In this document: positions 22,507 through 33,213 of the stretch, piece by piece
How positions within the stretch are numbered: position 1 is the stretch's first letter
Layout of the letters: every line of letters begins with the position of its first letter
Source of the DNA: Odontocerum albicorne
Taxonomy: Eukaryota > Arthropoda > Insecta > Trichoptera > Odontoceridae
Direction: 5' to 3'
Length of the DNA: 64,000 nt
NCBI GenBank assembly: GCA_949825065.1
Contig: OX463846.1
Location: 5,909,366-5,973,365 of the forward strand
Translations under genes and position numbers: made by a program
Notes under the pieces: model-generated
What the model saw: the letters and a program-made list of their open reading frames with translations, nothing else
Told to the model about the DNA's origin: nothing
Databases searched by the model: none

Positions 22507-22950
22507 AAATCTTCTTCTTCTCCTTGGCTCCTTCCCAACTCACTGTCTGCGAAGACTGTTGGGGTCAGCTCTCCTCGTCCTCAGGCTGTATGCTCTTCTG
22601 TCCCGGACTAGGTCCCCCAGGCAGTGCCTCTGCATCTGGTTATCTTTTTGCACCACCCTTGATTTTTTTGGTCTTCCTCTGGTTGTTATTCGAGAAAGAT
22701 CCATGGTGATTGCATGATTCACAATGTGATTGGGTGCTCTGCGTCCAATGTGCCCATACCATCTCAATCGCCTCTCCTCCATCTTAATGTTGATGTCTGT
22801 AACACCTAGGCTTCCACGAATGCGTGAGTTTTTTTATTTTGTCTCTTAGGGACACACCAGCTGACCATCTTAGCGTGCGCATTTCAGCAGTATCTAGTTG
22901 TCTAGAGTAAGAGTTATACATCGTCCAGCATTCGGAGCCATGCGCATTTG
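22507..22950 (-). mobile_element. RTE-3 5'-truncated insertion with 14-bp target duplication
   Basis: Flanked by CCATATCTACATCT at 22493-22506 and 22951-22964. The minus strand (22782-22540) encodes 'MEERRLRWYGHIGRRAPNH', 'TTRGRPKKSRVVQKD' and the terminal 'RADPNSLRRQ', the C-terminus of an RTE-type polyprotein. The 3' end is an AAG-type run (plus strand 'cttcttcttctcc'). One frameshift lies upstream of the RWYGH block. Confidence 0.85.
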
Positions 22951-22964
22951 CCATATCTACATCT

Positions 22965-23386
22965 ACATGTGTTTAGAAAAAAATATTTGTTGAGAAAACT
23001 GAGGAAAGCTTACCAAAGGAAGAAAAAGTAATAACAGAGAATGAGAGAAATCAATTACAATTTTTTTATGTGCCATAGTTTGTTGAAATAGGATGAGTTT
23101 CAGAGTAAATACTGAAATTTTGAAGCGGATTGAGTGACAATATATTTAGTGCTACCTTGGAGTGACTGGCCCTTTTCAAACAATACTCTACTTTTAAAGT
23201 ATTGAAAGAAATTATTAAATATTGGTATTTTCAAAGGATACTTGGTCGAACAGAAGACACATTTACAGTTGCCTAATTGTATGTAGATAACGGAAATATA
23301 CATTTTGATTTTTGAAAATAATGTTATAATCTTTCACCTAGCAATGTTCACAAATCTAAGTAATCTTTATCTGGTTAGTTGGAAGG
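22965..23386. other. unassigned AT-rich sequence
   Basis: No feature recognised. Confidence 0.35.
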
Positions 23387-23607
23387 GATTCCCGGCTATA
23401 CATTCTAGTTATAGATTCCCGGCTATACATTCTAGTTATAGATTCTCGGCTATACATTCTAGTTATAGATTCCCGGCTATACATTCTAGTTATAGATTCC
23501 CGGCTATACATTCTAGTTATAGATTCCCGGCTATACATTCTAGTTATAGATTCCCGGCTACACATTCTAGTTATAGATTCCCGGCTATACATTCTAGTTA
23601 TAGACTT
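23387..23607. repeat. 27-bp minisatellite, about 8 copies
   Basis: Core 'ttcccggctatacattctag'. Because 27 is a multiple of 3, one frame on each strand stays open: FPAIHSSYR repeats on plus and MYSRESITR on minus. There is no gene context, so I treat the open frames as a consequence of the repeat. Units are almost identical, which points to recent expansion. Confidence 0.95.
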
Positions 23608-23873
23608 CCCAGTTAAATTACTTATTTAAAATGTTCACTCCTTTCGGACCCATACGTTCAATAAAAAATCACTCATTTCGGACCGTTCATTCCTTTCGGA
23701 CCTATTTGGACCGATACAAAATCCCAATACAACATTAACATTTTCGATTTATGAATTTTTAAATGGAATTAATTATATATTCAAAGCATGTTTCAGAATG
23801 TCTTTATTTTTCCAATATTTTTTTAAATAGCAATTTGTGGCATGTATTTATAATCTCTATTGTCAAATTCGTA

Positions 23874-24187
23874 TCATAGTATAAATAGGCCAAAACCCAT
23901 ACGACGGTTGTCGCCAAAGAAAGAATACGATAATTGAATTTTGAATACAAGAGAACGAGAGAGGAATACTTAGATTATCTGCGAAAGTAATTCAAAATTT
24001 GAATCTCGGTGGGTCCGTGATAACTGAACGAATTTTAAATACCCAGTTAACAACTTTTGAACCGGTGTTAAAGGGGACGATGTATAAATGATATATATGT
24101 TTAAACAAATTTTACATTTATTAGTATATATTTTCATAAATGTAGAATTTGTTTTACTTCCGTGAATATTTCGCGGGCTGCAACAAG
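23874..24187 (+). mobile_element. non-autonomous Helitron, tandem copy 1
   Basis: Starts TCATAGTATAAATAGGCC after an A. Ends in 'ccgtgaatatttcgcgggct' and 'gcaacaag', where CTAG of the sister copy has become CAAG and the terminal stem has one mismatch. The next base starts copy 2 with no intervening host DNA. No Rep/helicase coding. Confidence 0.8.
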
Positions 24188-24492
24188 TCATAGTATAAAT
24201 AGGCCAAAACCCATACGATGGTTGTCGTCAAAGAAAGAATACGAGAATTGAATTTTGAATACAAGAGAGCGAGAGACGAATACTTAGATTCTCTGCGAAA
24301 GTAATTCGAAATTTGAATCTCGGTGGGTCCGTGATAACTTAATGAATTTTAAATACCTAGCAAACAATTTTTGAACCGGTGTAAAAAGGGATGATGTCAT
24401 GACATGTAAACAAATTCTTTATTTATGAATATATATTTTCATAAATGTAGAATTAGTTTTACTTCCGTGAATATTTCACGGGTTGCAACTAG
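24188..24492 (+). mobile_element. non-autonomous Helitron, tandem copy 2
   Basis: Starts TCATAGTATAAATAGGCC. The end shows the full Helitron 3' signature: hairpin CCGTGAA-TAT-TTCACGG, then GTTGCAA, then CTAG (24489-24492), followed by T. It lacks terminal inverted repeats, as expected for the class. 305 bp, non-coding. Confidence 0.87.
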
Positions 24493-24797
24493 TTTTATGT
24501 ATTTCTCTCGGCACAAACTCAACCTCACCACGACAACTTCAGAAATCCTTACCCATGGTACCAAACAACTTCTTCATACTTTAAAAATAGCACCATTCAA
24601 CGAAGAAACAATAGTGATGTCTCTATAAAAATGAAAATCAACCACCTAACACAAAAAAAATTATAATAAATCTTCAATACTTTAATGAAAACGTCAACCC
24701 ATATCACCGATAGAGGTCTTGCTACCTCCATTACTCGTTCATATGATTATAAGACATAAATTACAATAGCGATGAATAAAAGTTTTTGATTGATTTT
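24493..24797. other. unassigned sequence
   Basis: A short open frame (to 24628) includes 'ILTHGTKQLLHTLKIAPFNE', which I do not recognise. No start, splice or partner evidence. Confidence 0.3.
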
Positions 24798-24905
24798 TAT
24801 AATTTTTAACGAGTATTTATAATGGCATTTTATCTGTAATTTTTGACGAGTATTTATAGTATAACTGCATTTTATCTGTAATTTTTAACAGCAAGTATTT
24901 AATAA
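24798..24905. repeat. imperfect tandem repeat, 2-3 units
   Basis: 'gcattttatctgtaattttt' recurs at about 24831 and 24869, with 'gacgagtatttata' between. Unit about 40-45 bp. Confidence 0.7.
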
Positions 24906-24949
24906 TAAATTGAACATTTTTGTTTGTATTTAAATCTCTTGATAGGATT

Positions 24950-25128
24950 TCTCCATTATATCTTTCAAATCTCTATTTAAGAGACGTTCCTTAAGAGATG
25001 AGTAAAACTTTGAGGTCGATTTCTTCATCATCTAATAAATTTTGTGTTGCAAATCGATACAATATGGCGATATATTAAATAAAACATAAGCTACTGCTGG
25101 TCCTGTGGCGTGGAATGGCCTACATCTT
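24950..25128 (+). repeat. Q-family interspersed repeat
   Basis: Matches 48170-48400 through 'tctcttgataggatttctcc', 'gagtaaaactttgaggtcga' and 'ctgtggcgtggaatggccta'. The 34-bp minisatellite begins inside it, and Q sequence seems to resume after the array ('atgggtggcgtacgcagctt', 25708-25727). Confidence 0.55.
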
Positions 25129-25711
25129 AATCATAGGGTGTACGTAGCTACGAGGAGGTTAATATCATGGAGTGTACGTAGCTACGAGGATGCTAAGATC
25201 ATTGAGTGTGAATAGCTACAAGGAGGTTTATATCATGGAGTGTACGTAGCTACGAGAATGTTAAGATCATAGGGTGTACGTAGCTACGAGGAGGCTAATA
25301 TCATAGAGTGTACATAGCTACGAAGAGGTTAAGATCATAGAGTGTACGTAGCTACGAGGAGGGTTATATCATGGAGTGTACGTAGCTACGAGGATGTTAA
25401 GATCATAGAGTGTACGTAGCTACGATGAGGGTTATATCATGGAGTGTACGTAGCTACGAGGATGTTAAGATCATAGAGTGTACGTAGCTACGAGGAGGTT
25501 AATATCATGGAGTGTACGTAGCTACGAGGATGTTAAGATCATAGAGTGTACGTAGCTACGAGGAGGTTAATATCATGGAGTGTACGTAGCTACGAGGATG
25601 TTAAGATCATAGAGTGTACGTAGCTACGAGGAGGTTAATATCATGGAGTGTACGTAGCTACGAGGATGTTAAGATCATAGAGTGTACGTAGCTACGAGGA
25701 GGTTATATGGG
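25129..25711. repeat. 34-bp minisatellite with 68-bp dimer order, about 17 units
   Basis: The core 'gagtgtacgtagctacgagg' contains the 10-bp palindrome CGTAGCTACG. Units alternate between 'gaggttaatatcatgg' and 'gatgttaagatcatag' types, so 'aatatcatgg' recurs every 68 bp (25501, 25569). The right part is very regular and the left part more diverged. Confidence 0.95.
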
Positions 25712-25895
25712 TGGCGTACGCAGCTTTAAAAAAACATTTTTGGGAAGTCGGATCCAACTTAATGGTAATATACGAACACCACACTATACTTTGGCTCAAG
25801 TGAATAATTATCACGATCAAAATATCTACATATGTTTTCTTTATAGTTCGTTTCCTCTTGGAAAATTTCTTGCTTTTTTCTTACCAAATATCTTT

Positions 25896-26081
25896 TCTGA
25901 TAAGACACAAATGCAGATGTGGATCAGTACCTAATTTCATGGTTGTATTCACTTCATTCTAATCCTTACACTCAACTTACAAATGTATATTCATTTCGTA
26001 ATATTTTTCATGCCAATAATAGTGAGTTCGAATCGGGAATTAGAGCACCCTTGAAGAGATTTTACAATTATGACCCCACAC
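25896..26081 (+). repeat. partial hairpin-chain/family-2 copy
   Basis: Near-identical to 26418-26596 ('ctgataagacacaaatgcag', 'gatcagtacctaatttcatg', 'tagagcacccttgaagag'). Direct repeat about 520 bp away. Confidence 0.75.
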
Positions 26082-26596
26082 ATGACCGCCATAGATCAAC
26101 CTAGCAGTTGCATTGCAAATGGCACGGAGTCTAGAAATAGCGAATACGGCAGATCAGAATAAATAGAAAATAATAATCTAGGATAACATCTCCTTTTGAA
26201 TCATCACAAATGATTTAAAAGGAGATTTTATCTTTTTTGATCGAAAATATCGACCTACAATTTTTATCTTGCTAGGATTATAGAAGTCCCAAGAAACTGT
26301 GTAAACTATTTGTAGAAACACAGTTTACTATTATGATAGAACAATGAGACTTGATGCTGGTCTTAAGCGTTAGTATTTTTCCAAATGATAGCATCAAGTC
26401 TCATTGTTCTATGTTTTTCTGATAAGACACAAATGCAGATGTGGATCAGTACCTAATTTCATGGTTGTATTAACTTCATTCTAATCCTTACACTCAACTA
26501 ACAAATGTATATTCATTTCGTAATATTTTTCATGCCAATAATCGTGAGCTCGAATCCAGAATTAGAGCACCTTTGAAGAGATTTTACAATCATGAC
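26082..26596 (+). repeat. hairpin-chain repeat, copy 2
   Basis: Inverted relative to 21778-22262. It holds three consecutive stem-loops: 26189-26204 with 26210-26225 (one or two mismatches); 26294-26301 with 26319-26326 (AAACTGTG/CACAGTTT); and 26338-26358 with 26390-26410, a perfect 21-bp stem 'agaacaatgagacttgatgct'. No coding. Origin unknown. Confidence 0.72.
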
Positions 26597-26714
26597 CTGT
26601 GTGGTACACCATATTCAACAACATATTGGGACGATTATTCTTGAATATTAACAACGAATTCCTTTTCGTTTGACTAGAACTCTGCCTTAAAACTCAAATT
26701 CATCCTTTAGCCTT

Positions 26715-26905
26715 TGTACACTATTTTATAATCGACAGTACCAAAAGCAGCGCCCATATCCAGATAAAAAATAGAGCACTTTCTTCCACAATTTTTTTTT
26801 CCACTACCACTTTCTTCCACAAATTCGATACCAGTCTTAAAACCACGGTATCCGTTGAGTCATTTTTTGCAGACTGATAATTCGTAATAAGTTTTAAGTT
26901 TCGAT
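26715..26905 (-). pseudogene. non-LTR reverse transcriptase palm fragment
   Basis: The minus strand gives NYQSAKNDSTDTVVLRLVSN and, after a frame change, CSIFYLDMGAAFGTVDYKIV. The second stretch is RT motif A (usual form 'LD...AFDTV'); the second Asp is Gly here. Surrounding parts are missing. Confidence 0.62.
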
Positions 26906-26907
26906 CT

Positions 26908-27302
26908 TCTTCTTCTTCCTGGCTCTGTCCCAACTCATTGCCTAGGTAGGCTGTTGGGGTCGGCTCTTCTCGTTCTCAGGCTGTATATTCGTTGGTTCTG
27001 GGTGTCACTTTCATCTAGGCCGTTTCTCTGCAGGATTTTGGAACATTGAGCTATCCAGCAGTTCTTTGATCTTCCTCTGGACGGCTGTCGAGGAACATAC
27101 ACAGACGTTGCCTGATTTACCGTATGGTCTGGTGGTCTCCGTCTTATGTGCCCGTATCATCTCAGCTGTCGCTTTTCCAGCTTACTGTTTATGTCAGTGA
27201 CTCCCAGGCTACCACGAATGCGTGAGTTCTTAATTTTATCTTTAAGTGATACTCCTGCCGACCACCTAAGCATTCGCATTTCTGCTGTTTCAAGTTGTTA
27301 CA
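26908..27302 (-). pseudogene. RTE-3 C-terminal copy, diverged
   Basis: The plus strand carries 'ggctgttggggtcggctctt' and 'aggctaccacgaatgcgtga' in the same order as 22550-22830 and 55520-55800. It starts with a (TTC)n run, the complement of the RTE-3 3' tail. Multiple stops. It abuts the RT palm fragment on the left. No clear target duplication. Confidence 0.7.
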
Positions 27303-28054
27303 TTCACTTCTAAAAGATCATAACTCCTCTAGTATTTTTTTTCCTGTCCGACACCCTCCGTGATGATATCCTTTTTGAAGTTCAGACACAACTTACAATT
27401 TTACTTCATTACGTTTATTTTATATAATGATATTTTATTCCGCATGAAATGAAGCAACTCAATATTAAATATCACCATTGGATACAAATAAGATTCCAAA
27501 TCATAAAAAAATGAATAGATAACATATGCTTCAACGCATTTATCTATTGAAGTAAATTATGTTGATTTATTTGAAATACCACTCGACAAAACGAACGTTA
27601 ACCAAAAGGAAGGTCCCTCAATTCATAAAACATTACGCAAAAATAATATAGAAGTTATATTGACAAAAAAAATACCGTTAAAAACTACTCGTAAAACCAA
27701 TTGAGAAATACATTGTGAATGTAATAGAAATAAAGTGCACAGCTTCAGGAACATACAAAAAAAAAAAAGAAAATAATATATTGCAATTTACTTGAAAAAT
27801 TTCGACAGAGAAAAACAAATCACGTCTGACAGTTTCAGTAGAGCTCGAGCAGTTCCGATTACAAACCAAGGGGAATTTTAAAAAAATGTACGAAAGAACT
27901 TAAATTTTACGAATATTTAATTCTATTTTTTGAAAAACTAACTAAAATCTATCATCTATATTGTAATTGGAAACGAAAGATCTTTTTTACACATCTTAAC
28001 TAGAAATACCATGTGAATAATGATGAAATTTAATATGTTTTTCAATGTGACGCT
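27303..28054. other. unassigned AT-rich sequence
   Basis: No feature recognised. Confidence 0.35.
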
Positions 28055-28192
28055 TTACTTGTTTTTGTGTTGCTTTGTGTTATTGTGTTGCTGTTTATCT
28101 ACAGTCTCGCTTACACGTTGTGATCGACGCGATCGTCTCTTTCTTTTGGCATTTTCAGCTCTTTTGGCAGCCATTTTATCTTTTTTGTCCAT
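28055..28192 (-). CDS. short basic ORF, unidentified
   Basis: A 45-codon frame starting MDKKDKMAAKRAENAKRKRR and ending in a Gln/His/Asn-rich stretch. It is strongly basic and higher in GC than its surroundings. It could be an exon fragment, part of a mobile-element protein, or chance. The opposite strand is also open, so coding is not established. Confidence 0.12.
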   Translation of the reverse strand: MDKKDKMAAKRAENAKRKRRSRRSQRVSETVDKQQHNNTKQHKNK

Positions 28193-29239
28193 AATAATGT
28201 CTATTATACGTAAAATAAAATTTTAGTTTTATAGAAATTAATTAAAAAAATACGTTTTAAGGTTATTTTTAACAAAATGGCGAGTTATATCCGTTTCCGA
28301 AATAAAACTGGAAATCTTTAATAATGTAAATTTTGAACGAAACAAAAATCAGATCAGAGTTATTATCATAGGAGTTATTTAAAAATATATATATAGTTTA
28401 TTAACGACTAAATCCATTTATTTGTATAACAGTATACGAGAATGTAAGCGAGAATTATATATGAATCTAAAATTGTGTGTTTATATTATAAATGTAAAAA
28501 TCAATAAGCTTCTCACTTATTACTTAAGATTTTTCCGTTATAAAATTTAAATAAAATCTGTTCATCAGTGTAATCGTGATCTTCATAAAAATATATTGTT
28601 AAGTTGTTGTTTTGTGTTTTATGATCATATCATGAAGTGATATTTGAATAATATAATATTATAATTAAAATGTTTTTAATGTGACGTTTATAAAATAATA
28701 ACTACTAAATCAAGTTATAATAACACTTAATTACATACGGACGTTAGTACAAGCAATTAAATATGTTTGGTGATTTGTTCCTACACAAGTATATGATATA
28801 TAAAAACTATATTCTAAGTTGAAACCTTAATGAACTGGTTATTATTATGCGCTAGACTACTTGTGCAAACGTTTGCCAATTTAAAATTCATGTTGTATAA
28901 TTTTTCTTTTATAACACAAACACTGTTTTCATGCATAATGTATAAAACACTAATGACCTGTTTGAGGCTACCCTTAGAATTAGTCGCCCATGTGCGACAG
29001 ACACTTTCTACATATGATAACGACGGGCCTGTTCAATCGGGCTCCCCGGAAAAATGTGCGCTCAACCGGTTCATATATTTCTTGAGACAAATGTACAATA
29101 ATATACTTGTGCGTCTGAGACGTTTACATTTTTTACTTAAATGAACTACATTCAAAACTAGTATTTTCCAACGTAAATTATAGAAAAGTTAAAAATGTAC
29201 TCTGAATATTTCTAAAAAAAATATGGTTCAGAATATTTA
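28193..29239. other. unassigned AT-rich sequence
   Basis: No convincing gene. The 104-codon frame at 28830-29144 has a GC-richer middle ('gacgggcctgttcaatcggg') but no motif or partner in the window. Confidence 0.35.
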
Positions 29240-29600
29240 ACAATAAATAACTTTGTTATTATACTAATAACATTAACACGTGTTTCTACCTCCAATATCG
29301 AGGCTCCCTTTAAGTGGATTAATCTTGGTTCATTAAGAGTAATGTTTAGGTCAAACTGTTGTCGTGTATCATTGGAAGGGTGTAGTCTATTAACCCAAAG
29401 GATTTTTTAAGAGGGGTGAAATGTTTTGGATGAATTGAGAGCATCGAGACAGGAAGTAGAAAGACGTGACACGGGATTAATGTAATTATATGAATAACAA
29501 AGTAATTTATTATTTAATAATCTATTATGGAATTCTACAAAGTTAAAGTCAAAACCTTTGTTCAAAATACGGTGTGAGTTTATGACTTGAAACATGGTAG
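29240..29600 (-). pseudogene. unidentified retroelement-like coding remnant, partner at 60890-61095
   Basis: The minus strand reads 'KGFDFNFVEFHNRLLNNKL' then 'CYSYNYINPVS'. The repeat at 60890-61095 gives 'RGFGFNVAKLHNRIFNYKF' then 'CYFPNNINPQS' in the same arrangement. Protein similarity despite DNA divergence suggests a once-translated repeat, probably a LINE ORF, but I do not recognise the domain. Confidence 0.45.
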
Positions 29601-29925
29601 TCGGAAAAGTATATTTTTCCGCACTTTAATTCGGTGAACCAACTTACGATTGCAAGCATTATTGGGGAATATTTTTGATATTTTTTTTCGTTTGGGTTTT
29701 CTAAAGCCCTTTTGCTGTTCATTTTTTTGCAAAAATTATTCGTCTCAACGGTTCAATTGGGAAAACATATGTTCTGATACAATAGATCAGCCAATATTAT
29801 CACCCATCTACGAATCCCGTGTTGAAAAAACTGATTAGATACAGAGAAAATGTTTAATTTTCATAAAATTCAAAAAGCAAATCTCTAGAAATCAATTGAA
29901 CCGGTCTATTATTGTAAGTAACATA
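29601..29925. other. unassigned sequence
   Basis: No feature recognised. Confidence 0.3.
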
Positions 29926-29929
29926 ATGA

Positions 29930-30231
29930 GTCTAATAACCTTTTCAGAAAGAAGAAAAATGTTTTACTTCAAAATATTATTTAAAATTGTTAGCTCATGT
30001 ACCAGCAGTTCGGAATTAACTCAGTGTGTTTGGTTAGACGTTTCTTGTAGGCCCACTCTGCAAAATAATATATTTCACGATGACGCAGTCGCAAGTAACT
30101 ATTTGTGTAGTTCCTATATCACAAGACAACAGAGATTGGGCCATCAGTACAGGCATTGTATGGACTCTCAAATGATGTTGACTAGTTACAAAGCTAAAGA
30201 GAAAAAGTTGTTCTTATTGAGTAAATTATAG
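29930..30231 (+). pseudogene. probable jockey/CR1-like RT C-terminus
   Basis: An open stretch includes 'RRKMFYFKILFKIVSSCTSS', 'CRPTLQNNIFHDDAVASNYL' and 'SYITRQQRLGHQY'. The order resembles the CR1/jockey tail 'R......L.KI..G...S..L......R.....F......TNY...S...R...L'. Weak but consistent; no stop before 30229. Confidence 0.42.
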
Positions 30232-30384
30232 TGGTTTGCATTGTTATTGTGTTGGGTTCGTCATTAACTATTTCAATATTATAATTGTTTAAATGTCAAT
30301 ATTGATTTTTAATCGTTATTTTTCTCATAATATTTGTATCAAAATGTCATTTGGTCGTTTGAATGGATATAAAAAAAACTTAAC

Positions 30385-30575
30385 TATTGAATCAGCAATT
30401 AATTTAAGGATAATAAGAAAAAAAGTAATGAATATTGAATCAGGAATTTATTTAAGGATAAGGACAGAGAAGAAAGAGTATTGAGTCAGGAATTTATTTA
30501 AGGATAAGGACGGAGAAGAAAGAGTATTGAGTCAGAAATTTATTTAAGGATAAGGACAAGAATAAAAAAATAATA
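30385..30575. repeat. 46-48 bp tandem repeat, 4 copies
   Basis: 'tattgagtcaggaatttatt' followed by 'taaggataaggacggagaag'. Starts at 30385, 30433, 30479 and 30525. The first and last units are diverged. Confidence 0.9.
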
Positions 30576-30757
30576 AGGATAAACCGAGTGATGTAATATT
30601 TTTTTTTGTAAAATGATATTTTGAAAATTTCCTTCAGTTACGAGTTTCATTTAAATAAAATAATACCTATATAAGACACACGGTATCCCAAAATTACTAG
30701 AATTTTTAACATAAAAATATCATATTCAAATTAAATAAATTATTTCATTGATTTAAA

Positions 30758-31066
30758 CTAGTTGCAGCCCGTGAAATATTCACGGAAGTAAAACAAATTC
30801 TACATTTATGAAAATATATATTCATAAATGTAGAATTTGCTTATATATACCATTTTTACATTGCCCCCTTTTACAGCGGTTCAAAAATTGTTAGGTAGGT
30901 ATTTAAAATTCGTTCAGTATCACGGACCCACCGAGAATTCAATTTCGAATTACTTTCGCAGAGAATCCAAGAATTCCTCTCTCGCTCTCTTGTATTCAAA
31001 ATTCAATTCTCGCATTCTTTCTTCGACGACAACCATCGTATGGGTTTTGGCCTATTTATACTATGA
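30758..31066 (-). mobile_element. non-autonomous Helitron, third copy
   Basis: Read on minus it starts TCATAGTATAAATAGGCC (31066-31049) after an A and ends with hairpin CCGTGAA-TAT-TTCACGG, spacer and CTAG (30761-30758), then T. Same family as 23874-24492 in the opposite orientation, about 6.3 kb away. 309 bp, non-coding. Confidence 0.87.
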
Positions 31067-31129
31067 TAATCGGCATCGTGGAATTTCATATTAATTATTG
31101 TACATGAATTTATGAAGCGTCAAGTTTTT

Positions 31130-31400
31130 TTTCAGTGTATGAAAGAAGACGGAATGAAAACATCAGAATTGAATGCAATGATTAGATAAAGATGTAGAAA
31201 GGAGCGTTAAAATGGTTAAGACATGTGGAAAGCATAAATGACGAAAGATAGTTTAAACGAGTATTCATGCCAGAAATGCAGCGTATGCGTGGAAGAAATA
31301 GATTAAGTAAGATGTGATGGGACCAAATGGATCAGATTTTGAAAGAATGTAAAGGGAGAATTTTGGATAATATAACATTGTGAATGCCGATATGCATAGA
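31130..31400 (+). pseudogene. RTE-5 type C-terminus
   Basis: The plus strand reads 'ALKWLRHVESINDER', 'QRMRGRNRLSKM', a stop, then 'WDQMDQILKECKGRILDN', corresponding to the 'RWFGHVERM...GRGRP...W.DQI.E.LK.G' tail of RTE-type proteins. Several stops. Confidence 0.6.
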
Positions 31401-32199
31401 TTTGAAAACGGCGATAGTTGTACCCTTGGATCGAGGTACGTATGTAAGTCACTTCTACTATGTTCATCCCATAAGGGACACGGCGTTACGATATGTATAC
31501 GTTTGTAAGTTGAAATACTTGAATTTGAGTTTGTTGAGAAAAAAATATTATACGCTTTAAATCTATATCCCCTTTTAAGTTAAACTTATTTTTTCAGGAA
31601 ATAATTATTGTATATATTTTTTCATTTTTATTATTTTGAAGGTATACATACACTCCATTCATTTTCATTATCACCCTATAAGTTCAATCAGGAATACAGG
31701 GGTTGCTATAATACTCCACCAAGGTTGGTCTTCAGTGTAGGACTTTATTTTAAAGGCATAATGGGATTAACCCAACACTTCCGTGGTCTGGGAAACCCTA
31801 AGGACGATACATCCTGTAGTCTTATTTTCGAATATCTGCCTCTTGCAGACTACCTGAAAAATAAAGTGCTCGTATTTTCCTTCCTTCATGACCTCACGAG
31901 GTATCAATAGATAAATCGTTGAATCCTTTTGATAGCATGAATAGAAATCTATTTTTCAGTTTCTAATATAATCAACTTCAAACGAAGACAAAATATGATA
32001 TAAAAAATACTGATTGAACGGTACATACCTAAAATTTTCCTCTCATTGTTCATAACTTTTAAAATATGATACAACGAAAGAATGTTGAAAGTATTTTGCA
32101 TGAAAAATCCGTAATGATAATAACTTAATATATGATAAAAAATATAAACATACAATAATATCATCCCTTTTCCTTGGCAAGGTAGACAGAGGCAGCATT
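31401..32199. other. unassigned AT-rich sequence
   Basis: Open frames (31608-31910 plus; 31949-32206 minus) have no recognised motif. Confidence 0.35.
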
Positions 32200-32480
32200 T
32201 CTTCATTTATTGGCAATATATGCCTAAACAATCTCAGAAAGTTTTTTTTTATCTTGCTCAACACATCCGCCTTAAGTTCATGTTCATCCCTTATAACTAC
32301 ATTCCACCCAGCGTATGATTGTCAGTGCACGTTACAGTTATTTGGCCCCTTTCAGTGTTTTTCATATTTCACTTTCGTGTATCCAAGTTCTAAAATACTG
32401 TTGCCAGCTATCATTTTAGCAGATTTTAATTCAGTTTGGTTAAGCACATGTGTTTTAGTGCCAATCGACTTGTTTCCTAT
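32200..32480 (-). pseudogene. RTE-5 remnant, very degenerate
   Basis: 'cttgctcaacacatccgcct' and 'aagttcatgttcatccctta' follow the same order as 34750-34800 and 47320-47350. Confidence 0.35.
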
Positions 32481-32484
32481 TGTA

Positions 32485-33211
32485 ACACGCTGTTCAATAC
32501 CCCCATCAGCTCTTCCGAGAGAAAATACTACCTAAATAGTAGAATTTCTTAACGTGCTTTGATCTTTAATTATAAACAAAAAAATATAAAGAAGTGATAT
32601 AATAATCGTATCATATACATGAGGAAATAAAACTAATTATGACCTATTATGCGAAAAGAAACGTACGAGTTCCTCAACTGGCAGTAGGAAAGAAATAGAA
32701 TTGATGAAATGCGGAGAGATGAAAATCAAATGAATGTGGTTTGATTGTGGAACCGTATCTTTGATCAGAGAAGCTGTTTCAAAGATCATGATAAATATGA
32801 TGTTTGCCAACCTGTAAACACGAAGAAAAAATATCAAACCAACATTTTATCATTGTGATATACGAGTATTTGAGAAAATGCAATATCAAATCCACATTTT
32901 ATCTGTTGTGATATATTTGAGAAAATACAATATCGTAATACACATTTTAATGGATTGATATTTCGTACATACGAGTACAAACATGCATACCACCAAGCCA
33001 CATTCCTTGCGAAGTAAGCATATCTTCTTCTTCTCAATTTTCTCACAATCTTCAATTTTTCATTCTTCTCACTTTACCTTCTTTCATTTGATGCCTTCTT
33101 TAAGTTCTTCTATCTTCAAAATATCACTTTTAGGTATAAATGCATACTTGCAATCGTTAAAGAAATCGTTTCAATAAGTTTGCGCAGTAGAATTACAATA
33201 ATGATAAAAAT
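32485..33211. other. unassigned; short imperfect repeats
   Basis: About 32840-32965 holds two to three imperfect units of 'cacattttatctgttgtgat' and 'gagaaaatacaatatc' (about 50-55 bp apart). Nothing else recognised. Confidence 0.35.
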
Positions 33212-33213
33212 TA

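Noticed and set aside
23305..23616. repetitive protein FPAIHSSYR
   Set aside because: Open frame follows from a 27-bp unit and the opposite strand is open too. No gene context.
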